Source of the DNA: Flavobacterium sp.
GTDB lineage: Bacteria > Bacteroidota > Bacteroidia > Flavobacteriales > Flavobacteriaceae
DNA length: 9,347 nt
Reading direction: 5' to 3'
NCBI GenBank assembly: GCA_012032075.1
Contig: JAAURU010000110.1
Span: forward strand, 1-9,347
The translations under genes were made by a program, and so were the position numbers. Position 1 is the first letter of the stretch, and every line of letters starts with the position of its first letter. This document shows positions 1-8,790 of the stretch, one piece after another. A model generated the notes under the pieces. It saw nothing but the letters and a program-made list of their open reading frames with translations. It was not told where the DNA came from and did no database searches.

Positions 1-56
1 GCTAATTCTTGAGTGTCTTTATCGTGATCTGGTGATAATGGTGTTACTAATGGCAT
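1..56 (-). CDS. 5' end of a gene, possibly carboxymuconolactone decarboxylase family (partial)
   Basis: Only the first 18 codons and two bases of the next are in the window; the gene runs off the left edge. On the minus strand an ATG at 56-54 opens a frame reading MPLVTPLSPDHDKDTQEL. I recall flavobacterial carboxymuconolactone-decarboxylase/AhpD-like proteins starting in almost this way, so that is the proposed family, but none of its catalytic CxxC region is visible. The leader upstream of the ATG is A-rich, as is usual in Bacteroidetes. The gene has the same orientation as the kinase at 139-753 but is separated from it by a hairpin at 99-118, so it probably has its own promoter. The family call rests on memory of the N-terminus and is weak; that a gene starts here is more secure. 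Confidence 0.45.
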   Translation of the reverse strand, partial: MPLVTPLSPDHDKDTQEL

Positions 57-98
57 TTTTAAATATCTTTTTTAAATTGTTTTTTTGCTAAAATAAGA

Positions 99-118
99 AA
101 TGCCACAACCGTGGCATT
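99..118 (-). terminator. hairpin terminator downstream of the deoxynucleoside kinase gene
   Basis: A perfect 8-bp inverted repeat, AATGCCAC at 99-106 and GTGGCATT at 111-118, surrounds a 4-base loop. Read on the minus strand, it lies 20 bases past the kinase stop codon and is followed by TCTTATTTT, a moderate U-tract. On the plus strand it is followed by A residues, so it should act only on minus-strand transcription. It would separate the kinase transcript from the gene starting at 56. Confidence 0.6.
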
Positions 119-138
119 AAAAAGTATTGTTAAAATTA

Positions 139-753
139 CTAAAACAATCCGTTTATTTCAGCATCTATTTTATTAATAATTGTACCTAAATCTTCTGGAT
201 TATCTACAAAATTTATAGTATCAACATCTATAATCACTAATTTTCCTTTATCGTAAGTTTCAATCCAAGCTTCATATCGCTCATTTAATCTACTTAAGTA
301 TTCAATAGAAATTGTATTTTCATAATCTCTCCCTCTTTTGTGAATTTGGCTAACCAAATTTGGAATTGAACTTCTTAAATAAATTAGTAAATCAGGAGCG
401 CCAACAAGTCCTTCCATTAAATCAAATAACGATTTATAATTATTATAATCTCTATTGGTCATCAAACCCATAGTATGAAGATTAGGTGCGAAAATGTGAG
501 CATCTTCATAAATCGTTCTATCTTGAATCGTAGCTTTTCCAGTCTCCCTTATTTGTAAAACTTGTCTAAAACGACTATTTAAAAAGTAAATTTGGAGGTT
601 AAAACTCCAGCGTTCCATTTGGTGGTAGAAATCATCAAGATAAGGATTATCAACAACATCTTCAAAATGTGCTTCCCATTTAAAATGTTTGGCTAATAAT
701 TTAGTTAAAGTTGTTTTTCCTGCTCCTATATTTCCTGCAACTGCTATATGCAT
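139..753 (-). CDS. deoxynucleoside kinase
   Basis: This 204-residue cytosolic enzyme should phosphorylate deoxynucleosides with a nucleoside triphosphate in nucleotide salvage. Seen in sequence: a P-loop GNIGAGKT at residues 7-14; the segment NPYLDDFY at about 36-43, matching the substrate-side region of bacterial dAK/dGK-type kinases; a DRT motif at 78-80 followed by an acidic residue (E83), the equivalent of the DRS motif; an LIYLR strand at about 123-127; and an arginine-rich lid KRGRDYE at 139-145. The length fits the bacterial dNK family, and no frameshift is seen. The substrate (dA, dG, dC or broad) cannot be told from sequence alone, so no symbol is given. Its ATG shares one base with the TAA stop of the upstream broken gene (TAATG at 755-751), which suggests co-transcription and possible translational coupling. 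A hairpin terminator follows at 118-99. Confidence 0.93.
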   Translation of the reverse strand: MHIAVAGNIGAGKTTLTKLLAKHFKWEAHFEDVVDNPYLDDFYHQMERWSFNLQIYFLNSRFRQVLQIRETGKATIQDRTIYEDAHIFAPNLHTMGLMTNRDYNNYKSLFDLMEGLVGAPDLLIYLRSSIPNLVSQIHKRGRDYENTISIEYLSRLNERYEAWIETYDKGKLVIIDVDTINFVDNPEDLGTIINKIDAEINGLF

Positions 754-1540
754 TAGGGTAATTGTATTAAATAGTTAATGACTTTGTTTGGGGTAAAAAT
801 AGCTAAAATTCCATTTTTATAATAGAAATTATTAAATGATTTTTCAGAAATCAATATTTCATAAGTTTTGTTTTGTTTTACATTATAATAATATAAAATT
901 CCATTAAATGAATACAAATAATTAGTAGTATCAAAAACTTCAATTAAATCAAAAGGTGGAATTTTCCCTACAGTTTCAATTTTCCCAAAGATACTACTAT
1001 AATAAAATAGGTTTTCTTCATCTATCCAATAAAAATAATTATAATCAGTTTTATAGTAAATAATTTTATTTTTAATGGGAGTTGTGATAAACTTATATAT
1101 ACTGGAATTAAAATTATACAAACCTATTTTTTGTGTCATAAAATCATAAAACCAAATTTGATTTTTTACCAGCTAAACCAACATTCTCAAAATTTAATAT
1201 GGCTTCTTGTTTGTTACCATCAATTTGATGCGTTTCATTTAGTTGGTTGTCTAATAAAATTATGGTATTGAAGTCTTTATAGAATAAAACGATTTGAAGT
1301 GGATTATATAAATCTACACTTTCTAAGTTACCTAAACCTTAATTAGTATATTCAAATTTAGTATGTATTTGTTTTTTGTAAAATACATTATTATAAGAGT
1401 AATAAGTAGCTTCTTTATTTACTTCATAAAACGTTTTTATTTTCTGTTTTAATAGAATCAATAAACACAGCATTTAACCTTTCTTGAGAAAATACAGTCA
1501 AATTTACAATTAAAAAAAGTAAGATTATTTTCAACTTCAT
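753..1540 (-). pseudogene. broken gene for a secreted flavobacterial protein of unknown function
   Basis: An ATG at 1540-1538 opens a frame with a clear signal peptide (about residues 1-19, ending VFSQ). The original reading is interrupted three times. A T5 run (plus strand, 1434-1438) is one base too long and shifts the frame at about codon 35. A TAA at 1341-1339 replaces codon 67, between EYTN and GLGNLES. A T6 run (1162-1167) is one base too long and shifts the frame at about codon 125. Removing one base from each run restores 262 codons, of which only codon 67 is a stop. The last 128 residues (1139-753) stay open but have no signal peptide. The product is rich in Tyr, Phe, Asn and Ile, with short repeating strand-like blocks such as LYSFNGILYYYN, perhaps beta-propeller-like. 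I recall similar uncharacterised proteins of about 260 residues in Flavobacterium, but know no function. Its stop overlaps the start of the kinase gene, so they likely form one transcript. Confidence 0.72.
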
Positions 1541-1671
1541 TTATAAAGTGATTAAACCATTTCAAAAAAACAGCATCTAAAGATAATATTTTAACTTAAT
1601 ATTAAAATGTTTTTATGTAACAAATACCATTTTTGGTAGTCTATTAGTTAGTAAATTAATTAAAGTAAGAA
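1541..1671. promoter_or_regulatory. divergent intergenic region with two small inverted repeats
   Basis: This very AT-rich 131-base spacer separates two divergently read genes and must hold both their promoters unless transcription enters from outside. Two inverted repeats are visible: ATTTTAA at 1588-1594 with TTAAAAT at 1602-1608, and TACCA at 1625-1629 with TGGTA at 1634-1638. Either could be an operator half-site pair or chance in such AT-rich DNA. No consensus TAnnTTTG element is present. The nearest plus-strand candidate is TTTG at 1632-1635 as a -33 element with TAAATTAA at 1652-1659 as a weak -7 element. The nearest minus-strand candidate is TATCTTTA at 1585-1578, one base off consensus. 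Confidence 0.3.
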
Positions 1672-2567
1672 ATGAAAATATAATTAGCACTTTAATAGTA
1701 TTGATTTCTGGTTTTTTAAATGCTCAGGATTTTCAAGGTGTGGCTGTTTATGAGTCAAAAACTAGTACAGCCGAAATGATGAAAAACTTTGGTGGAAACC
1801 GTGAAATAACACCAGAAATGCAAAAGAATATCGAAGAAAGAATGAAAAAAATGTTTGAAAAAACTTTTATTCTAAATTTTAATAAATCGGCTTCAATTTA
1901 TAAAGAAGAAGAAAAATTAGATGCTCCAGGTCAAGATGGTGGTGGAAGAAGGATAATGACATCAATGATGGGGGGCGGTGGAACTCAATATAAAAATGTA
2001 AAAGAAAAAGCTTATACTGTTGATAAAGAGTTTTTTGGCAAAGAATTTTTAATAAAAGACTCTTTGGTAAGTTATAAATGGCAAATGGGTACTGAGTCTA
2101 AAAAAATTGGTGAATATACTTGCTTTAAAGCTACTGCTGTGGTTCAAACTGATGCTACCGATTTTAGAAATTTTAGAATGAGAGGTGGAAACAGAGATTT
2201 AGAAAGTAAAGAAAAAATGGAAAAAAAGAAGGATTCCATCGATACAAATAAGAAAACCAACTTTATGCAGGATGTGGAACAAATCAAAGAAAAAACAATT
2301 ACAGCTTGGTATTGTCCAGAAATCCCTATCAATCAAGGACCAGATAAATATTGGGGTTTACCAGGGTTAATATTAGAAGTTAATGACGGAACAACAGTAT
2401 TATTGTGTTCTAAAATCGTTTTGAATTCAAAAGAAAAAGTAGAAATAAAAGCACCTACAAAAGGGAAAGAAGTTACTCAAAAAGAATATGATGAAATTGT
2501 AAAAAAGAAAATGGAAGAAATGAGAGAAATGTATGGAGGACAAAGAGGTCAGGGTAGAGGTTTTTAA
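1672..2567 (+). CDS. GLPGLI family protein (frameshifted in signal peptide)
   Basis: This is an exported protein of the Bacteroidetes GLPGLI family, whose function is unknown to me. The diagnostic motif GLPGLI is at about residues 229-234, preceded by TAWYCPEIPI, in a product of 298 residues when the frame is repaired. The C-terminus is charged and then Gly/Arg-rich (GGQRGQGRGF). As printed, the frame from the ATG at 1672 stops after three codons. Adding one A to the A4 run at 1675-1678 gives a typical signal peptide, MKNIISTLIVLISGFLNAQ, which joins the long open frame. A start at the TTG at 1701 would cut this peptide in half and is unlikely. The gene ends 12 bases before the barrel-protein gene, and such pairs are common in flavobacteria, so the two products probably act together at the envelope. 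Either the missing A is a sequencing error or the protein is no longer secreted. Confidence 0.83.
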
Positions 2568-2579
2568 TTGCTAACAAAC

Positions 2580-5266
2580 ATGAAAAACATTTTTACCACG
2601 ACTCTTTCTTTATTACGTTATTTTCTTTTTCTCAAAACATTCGTTTTGAAGGAATTGTTAAAGACAGCACTGGTTTAGGTCTTGAAATGGCAAACGTAAT
2701 GGCTGTTAATACGGTTACCAAAACTATGGATGCCTATGCAATCACAAATGAAAAAGGAAAATTTGCTTTAAATTTAAAAGCTAATACAAATTACCAAATA
2801 AAATCCAGCTACATAGGTTTTCAAACCTACGAAAAGGAAATCAAAACGACTGCTGTAAATATGATATTCGATATCAAAATGTCGCAAGGTGTTCAATTAA
2901 ATAATGTTGAAGTAGTCTATGAAATGCCTGTTTCGATTTCTGGAGATACTATTATTTATAATTCCGATTCGTTTACCAATGGCACCGAACGCAAATTAGA
3001 AGATGTGCTGAAAAAATTACCAGGAGTAGAAGTAGATTCTGAAGGAACAATTACCGTTGAAGGGAAAACAGTTCAAAAAGTAATGGTGGAAGGAAAAGAT
3101 TTTTTTGACGGAGATACTAAATTAGCGACTAAAAATATTCCAGCAAATGCATTAGATAAAATCCAAGTGTTAAGAAATTATAATGAAGTTTCAAACTTAA
3201 GAGGTTTAGAAAATAATGAGGAAAACTTAGCTTTAAATATCAAATTAAAAGAAGGTAAAAAGAATTTTTGGTTTGGAGATATGACAGCAGGTGTTGGAGT
3301 AGGGCATGATGAAAGTAGGTATTTGGTTAACCCGAAATTATTCTATTACAACCCAAAAATAAGTATTAATGTTATTAGTAATTTCAATAATATTGGAGAA
3401 TTGCCATTAACCACTCGCGATTATTTTAAATTCACAGGTGGTTTTAGAAACATGATGCGAAAAGGAGGTTCTTCTTTCAATGTGTCTTCAAATGATATGG
3501 GAATTGGAGGATTACGAAATGACCAAGCCTTAAATATTGATACTAAATTTGGAGCAGCAAACTTTAGTTACAATCCTTCAAAATCGTTAACATTTAGCGG
3601 TTTTGCAATAGTTTTAGGAAGTAAAACAGATACAAAAAATAATACTTTTATTGATAGAGCAAACGATTTGCCAGATGAAACTAGAGAAGATGTTTCTAAA
3701 CAAAACAGCACCCAAACCTTACTTAAATTAAGTTCAAGTTATGTACCTTCAGAAAAATTGCATTTCGATTATGATGCGTTAGTAAAATTTTCAAACCAAA
3801 CCGAAGACCAATCTGTTTTTTCAAGTGTTTTAGATGATATCTATACAAATAAACAACAAAATCCTTTTTCGGTTAACCAAAACTTAAATTACTATTATAC
3901 ATTAAATAGTAAACATGTTTTTGCCTTCGAAACCCAACACCTATTTCAAGAAGAAGACCCTTTTTATAATGCTATTTTGCAAAATAATCCATTTCCAGTT
4001 TTAGGTTTTCAATCACAGTCACAATACAACATCAATCAGTCAAGATTTGTAAAAACAAACAAAATCGATGTAAAAACAGATTATTATTATATGGTCACTC
4101 CAAAAAGTAATATCAACATAACTTTAGGGAACACCTATTCATATCAAAATTTTAACTCTACTATTTTCCAAATTTTAGATAACCAAAACATTAATAACAC
4201 AAACACACCAGAAAACAATAATAACGTGGATTATGCTTTTAATGATGCTTTTATTGGACTACATTATAAATTTATAAAAGGAAAATTCACTTTTACACCA
4301 GGTTTTAGTGTGCATAATTACCAAACAAAAGACAATCAATTAGGTACTTCAAATACGATGGATTTCAATCGTTTTTTACCCGATTTTTTTGCATTATACC
4401 AAATAAAAAAATCAGAAACATTAACTTATACTTTTTCACTCCAAAATAATTTTACCGATATTAATAGATTAGCTCAAGGATACGTTTTCTCAAACTTCAA
4501 TAGTTTATTCAGCGGCAATCGAAACTTAGAAAATTCATTGTCACAAAATCATAGCCTGCGTTATTTTAGATATAATATGTTTAATTTTGAAAACATATTT
4601 GGCTACTTAAATTATTCAAAACAAGTCGATGCTATAAAAAGTAGAGCGTTTTTAGTTGGAGCAAATCAAGTGTCTTCAGCGGTTAATATCAATTCAAATT
4701 TTGCCGATGAAACCTTAACAGGAGCATTTAATTATGGACGTTCTTTCGCAAGATATTACAAAGCTTCTGCTGGATTAAGTTTAAATTGGAACAAATACAA
4801 TAACATAAGAGTAATTCCATCACAAGAAGACGAAATTCAAACAACCGAGTCGTTTTCGCAAAGTTATAACCTAAATTTCGCTACTAATTTCAAGAAATTA
4901 CCTAATCTATCTTTAGGTTATACTTACAGTATAAATGATAACTTTAACGATATTATTTATATAGATACTCCTACAATAGGTTTAGAATACTATTTCTTAG
5001 ATGCCTTTTCTTTTGTGTCCGATTATAGTTTTTACCACAATAGAAATAAAGATAAAACAATCGATAGCGAATATGATTTTTTAACTGCAAGTCTAGTTTA
5101 CCAAAAGAAAAATAGTAAATGGGAATACAAATTATCTGGAACAAATTTATTAGATACTAAATCATTAGACACAAACAGCTTCAGTCAAATAGGAGGATTT
5201 AGTAATTTTTCAAGCTATTTTGTGCAACCAAGATTCCTTATTTTAAGTTTAAAATATAATTTATAG
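2580..5266 (+). CDS. TonB-receptor-like outer-membrane beta-barrel protein with carboxypeptidase-regulatory-like N-terminus (frameshifted in signal peptide)
   Basis: With one base restored the product is 895 residues. Its order is: signal peptide of about 19 residues ending SFSQ; a carboxypeptidase-regulatory-like beta-sandwich domain (about 20-105, starting IRFEGIVKDS and including GFQTYEKEI); a plug-like domain (about 110-225, with LEDVLKKLPGVEV and VMVEGKDFF); and a long beta-barrel rich in alternating aromatic and polar residues, ending in a strand LILSLKYNL. This fits an outer-membrane protein related to SusC/TonB-dependent receptors. No clear TonB box is seen, and the substrate is unknown. 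The ATG at 2580 is followed by A5 and T5 runs and leads out of frame. One extra base somewhere in 2583-2610 joins the start to the open frame, giving for example MKKHFYHDSFFITLFSFSQ. A start at the ATG at 2687 would remove the signal peptide and half the first domain. It follows the GLPGLI gene by 12 bases, so the two are a likely operon. Confidence 0.85.
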
Positions 5267-5272
5267 AAATTT

Positions 5273-5356
5273 GGGCGTTACCTTGATTTTTGTTTGAGAA
5301 CAAAATCAAGGTCGCGCTTTTCGCACTACAAGGTAGTTTGCTTCAATCGCTAACGC
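5273..5356. repeat. structured intergenic repeat element of GGGCGTTA type
   Basis: Seven bases after the barrel-protein stop lies a compact nested structure. The outer arms are GCGTTA (5275-5280) and TAACGC (5351-5356). Inside is a 14-bp hairpin with one bulged T: 5280-5294 pairs with 5299-5312 across the loop TGAG. A second hairpin, ACTAC (5325-5329) with GTAGT (5333-5337), has a 3-base loop. The stretch is visibly richer in G and C than its surroundings. I recall very similar GGGCGTTACC...GGTCGGGCT...CGC...TAACGC elements scattered between genes in Flavobacterium genomes, but only one copy is in this window, so repetition is not shown here. The large hairpin may also weaken read-through from the upstream operon, although no U-tract follows it. 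Confidence 0.6.
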
Positions 5357-5445
5357 ATTCAAATAAGGTGAAATAGTGCAAAAAAAAACACAATTTTCAC
5401 AACTTTTTTTCGTTAGTTATTAAAAACAAACAAACTATCAGAAAA

Positions 5446-6462
5446 ATGAAAAATCTAATCATTAGCTTAGTATTAGTAATTAGTTTTCAAATACAAGCCC
5501 AAAATAAAGTATTAGTATTTACAAAAACTAACGCATTTAGACATCCTTCCATCGCAGCAGGAGTAACTATGATTACCGATTTAGGAATTGCAAACGGACT
5601 ATGGACAACCACTCAAACTGAAAACGCAACCGATTTTACTACTGCAAATTTAGCACAATATAAAGCTGTAGTTTGGTGTAACACTAGTGGGAATAATCTT
5701 TTGAACACTGCACAAAGAACAGCTTTTGAAAATTTCATTGCAAATGGAGGTGGTTTTGTAGGTATTCATGCCGCAACCGATACGTATAGAGATGGTACAT
5801 GGTCATTTTATAATGAATTAGTTGGTGGAATTGTGCAAACAAATCCAAATCATACTGCAAATAACTTCAATGCAACAATGACAGTTGTAAATTCACATCC
5901 ATCAGTAGATTTTTTAGGAACAACTTGGACAAAACCAGAAGAATATTATTATTGGAGGAATAATGGTGGTTATTTGTATCCAGGAAACATTAATCTTTTA
6001 AGAGTGGAATCGACCGGAAATAATAATTACGATGAAGCAAGACCTATTTCATGGTATAAAGAATATGCAGGTGGACGTTCTTTTTATACAGCATTAGGTC
6101 ATAATGCGAGCGATTATACAGGTAATGCAAACTTTAAAAAACACGTTGAAGAAGGAATAAAATATGTTACAGGTAATACACTCTCCATTCCAAGTATTGA
6201 TTTTGCAAATGATTTCAAAATACTTCAAAATCCAGTGGAAAATACTTTAATCATCAATTTCCCATCAACTACACAAGTAAGCAAAGCAACAGTTTATGAT
6301 TTAAAAGGCAATATTATTTGTGAAAAAGAAATCATAACTACAGATCAAGCAATTCTTTTCAATGTAGAAGATTTCTCAAAAGCAGTTTACATAGTAACCA
6401 TAGAGAATAGTTCTCAAAAACAAGTCTTAAGTTTATTAAAAAGTAAAAAAATAATTCGCTAG
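5446..6462 (+). CDS. secreted ThuA-domain protein with type IX secretion C-terminal sorting domain
   Basis: This intact 338-residue protein has a signal peptide at 1-19 (ending IQAQ). A ThuA-like domain follows at about 20-242, with the strand KVLVFTKT, the nucleophile-elbow-like segment GGGFVGIHAATDTY at 101-114, and GRSFYTALGHN at 210-220. A linker leads to a C-terminal domain at about 256-338 beginning FKILQNPVENTLIINFP, with YDLKGNII and AVYIVTI strands, the pattern of type A sorting domains in type IX secretion cargo. ThuA domains have a class-I glutamine-amidotransferase-like fold and are linked to trehalose and other sugar use, but many have no proven activity. The sorting domain predicts export across the outer membrane and attachment to or release from the cell surface. 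The ATG has an A-rich leader. The gene follows the structured repeat, and the next gene has its own promoter, so it may be transcribed alone. Confidence 0.88.
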   Translation: MKNLIISLVLVISFQIQAQNKVLVFTKTNAFRHPSIAAGVTMITDLGIANGLWTTTQTENATDFTTANLAQYKAVVWCNTSGNNLLNTAQRTAFENFIANGGGFVGIHAATDTYRDGTWSFYNELVGGIVQTNPNHTANNFNATMTVVNSHPSVDFLGTTWTKPEEYYYWRNNGGYLYPGNINLLRVESTGNNNYDEARPISWYKEYAGGRSFYTALGHNASDYTGNANFKKHVEEGIKYVTGNTLSIPSIDFANDFKILQNPVENTLIINFPSTTQVSKATVYDLKGNIICEKEIITTDQAILFNVEDFSKAVYIVTIENSSQKQVLSLLKSKKIIR

Positions 6463-6476
6463 CTTTTTTAAAAATG

Positions 6477-6484
6477 TACCTTTG
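6477..6484 (+). promoter_or_regulatory. Bacteroidetes-type -7 promoter element TACCTTTG
   Basis: TACCTTTG matches the Bacteroidetes -7 consensus TAnnTTTG exactly and lies 15 bases before the ATG at 6500. The expected start of transcription is only about ten bases before that ATG, giving a very short leader. No convincing TTG is seen at -33. The element overlaps a possible upstream TTG start at 6482, which supports translation beginning at 6500. Confidence 0.5.
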
Positions 6485-6499
6485 AAAAAAAGTTATAAA

Positions 6500-8784
6500 A
6501 TGAAAAAGTATTTGTTAGTATTTGTGTATTTATTTTTTAGTATTGGTTATACTCAAAGCAAATTTAAACCTGGAGTGTATGTTTCTCAAGGAGAACAAAA
6601 AGGAGTTGAACTTAAAATCAATCAAGATGATACTTATGAGTTAATTTTCTTATCGGGAAAAATCCAGAATGGTAAAGATACTTTACTATTAAAAAACAAG
6701 TATTTTAAAGAGAGTGTTTTTGAAGTTACAGAAATCACCAATGTTGTAAATAGTTCTATTTTAAACTTAAATTTTAATTTAAAAAGTTACAATTATTTTT
6801 CATCAACAATTTATATTGGTTTACAAAAAGCAGAAAATGATATTGTAGAATATAAAAGTATACATTATTATATAAAAAATGATTCTCAATTTAGAGAAGA
6901 AGAAAATACAATAAAATTTTCTGTAGATAGACCAAAATATATTTATTTGGCTAAAAAAGAAAATTCTAGAATAGCAGTATCAAAATTTCTAATTAATGAA
7001 AATGTTTCAGGATTAGATATTAAGACATCTTTTAATTCAATATCTAATTTAGAGTTAAAAGCTTATTTTAAAGATGAAAACTCAATAATTGTTACTGAAG
7101 GCAAACAACCACTTCTTTTTACAATGGTTAATCAAGATGCTGTAATTCCTGATACAACCTTAAAACCTATTGAGGTAAATAATGATGCTAAAATTGTTCT
7201 CCCTATTAATGAAGATAGTTATGGAAATGAATTTGATTTTGAGTACTCTAGTTCAGAGAATGAATATGTTTTTAAACATAAAATAGATGCAACATTAAAA
7301 GAAGCATTAGAAACCCTGAAAAAGTCTCCTACTAAATTATTAGTTGTTGCTCAAAATACTACAAAAGAAGATTTTGAAACATTTGTAAAACAAGATGAAC
7401 AAAATTTAACAAGTATTATGTATTATGAGTATAATTCAGATTATGATTTATATAATTACTATTTAGCAACAAAGAAAGATGAGAAATTCTTTAAATCAGC
7501 TTCAAATGAAAAACAACTATTCGTTTTAAATGCTGAAGGTGAAATATTATATTTTACAAATGGGAGTTTAAAAGAAAATAAAGAATTATTTGGAAGTTAT
7601 TCGGCAACTAACGAAGAGTTAGTTAAGGCAAATGCTTATACAGTTTTAGATCGATTATTTGCAAATAAAAAGAGTTCAGTACAAGAAGTAAAGGCAGTTT
7701 TTTCTAAGATTATGGAAATGCAAACTCATTATGATTATGGAATAGTTGAAGAAGTTGCTAGGGAACTTCCTCCGCCTCCACCACCTACAATTGAAGAATT
7801 TGAAAATGCAACCAATGTTGAGTATGCTGTTGAATCAGTTGAAGCTGTGGCCGAGGCAGTTGCTGAAGATTATTACAATATAAAAGATAAACAGAATTTA
7901 TATCAATTGAAAACTACAAAAGAAGTAGTTGAGGCAAAATGGGAGCAAGTTTTGGATTTTTATTTAAAACAAAATGAATTTGATATCGACGTTGTAAAAA
8001 TTCTAAAAAAAGAACTAACAGGTGAAGGTTTTTCTATGAAGCTTTTCAATGATAATAAAGAAACTTTTTCTGCATTAGATTATAAAGGATTGGACTATTT
8101 ATTAAAATTTTATAGTCAAATTAAGATTGCTGATTCAAGTGAAAAGGAAGTTGATGAAGATTACTATTCCTATGATGAAAATATTGATGATGTTATTAGT
8201 AGGGTTTTAAATAAAAGAGCAAGTACTTATTATGATTATTCTAAAGAAGATAAATTAAAAGCACTAGCTTATTATAAAAAATATGTAGATATTACTAACA
8301 ATAAAATTAGGGCTTTAAGTAGTTACTTATCATTGTTAAAAGAAAATCTAAATATTTTAGATTCAAAAAATCAATATTACAATGCTTTTGAAAATTATTA
8401 TAATTCAATTGTTCAATTAAATAATAAAAGTTTAATTGAAGCGCTTGATGAAGCCTATGAAAAAAGTGAAACAACAAATTGGTCAGATTTTAAATATACT
8501 TTTTCAAATTTAGCAAACGATGTTTCGTGGTCAGTTGTTGAAAATGAAAAGATGCTCAATTAATTAAGAAAGCTATTATTTGGAGCGAAACCAGTTCTAA
8601 AGTAACAAAAAACAATGGGTATTTTTTAGATACATTAGCGCAATTGTATTATAAAGACAATCAAAAAGAAAAAGCAATTGCTACACAAAAAGAAGCGCTT
8701 TTAGCAATGAAAGGAGAAGAAGAATCTGAAGCGTATATAGAAATGAAAGCTGTTTTGCAAAAAATGGAAACTGGAACATACTAA
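6500..8784 (+). CDS. secreted protein of unknown function with thioredoxin-like and TPR-like segments (frameshifted near 3' end)
   Basis: I do not recognise this gene by name. From the ATG at 6500 it starts with a signal peptide MKKYLLVFVYLFFSIGYTQ. A beta-rich N-terminal part follows. A segment at about 264-375 resembles a degenerate thioredoxin-like fold (TLKEALETLKKSPTKLLVVA, then LFVLNAEGEILYFTNGSL), but has no CxxC, and I see no cysteine in the protein. Six prolines at 424-429 are followed by an acidic Val/Ala/Glu-rich linker, and the C-terminal third looks helical. The frame as printed stops at 8563 after 687 residues. Adding one A to the A4 run at 8547-8550 continues it through QLIKKAIIWSE and a TPR-like NNGYFLDTLAQLYYKDNQKE to the TAA at 8782-8784, for 761 residues in all. 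The continuing protein-like sequence is strong evidence that the longer form is original. It has its own promoter element and ends at a strong terminator. A periplasmic or envelope location is likely. Confidence 0.75.
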
Positions 8785-8790
8785 AAAAAC

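Noticed and set aside
1578..1585. Minus-strand promoter TATCTTTA for the broken gene
   Set aside because: It is one base off the -7 consensus and has no -33 partner at the right distance, so it is not strong enough for its own entry.
2144..2332. 62-codon open frame on the minus strand
   Set aside because: It lies wholly inside the GLPGLI gene, antisense to well-supported coding sequence, and shows no family resemblance; it is a shadow frame.
1672..2610. Phase variation by slippage in signal-peptide runs
   Set aside because: The runs are only 4-5 bases, too short for typical high-frequency slippage. Sequencing error or simple mutation explains them better.
5273..5356. Integron attC site, because GGGCGTTA resembles the attC core
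   Set aside because: The GTT-type end comes first and the AAC-type end last, opposite to attC order. GTTACCT does not fit GTTRRRY, and no cassette array or integrase is present.
6482..6499. TTG start adding six residues to the large secreted protein
   Set aside because: It overlaps the promoter element and would spoil the signal peptide; the ATG at 6500 gives a standard one.
7763..7862. TonB-like protein, from the Pro6 run and acidic linker
   Set aside because: There is no TonB C-terminal domain; a helical and TPR-like tail follows instead, and the N-terminus reads as a signal peptide rather than a retained anchor.
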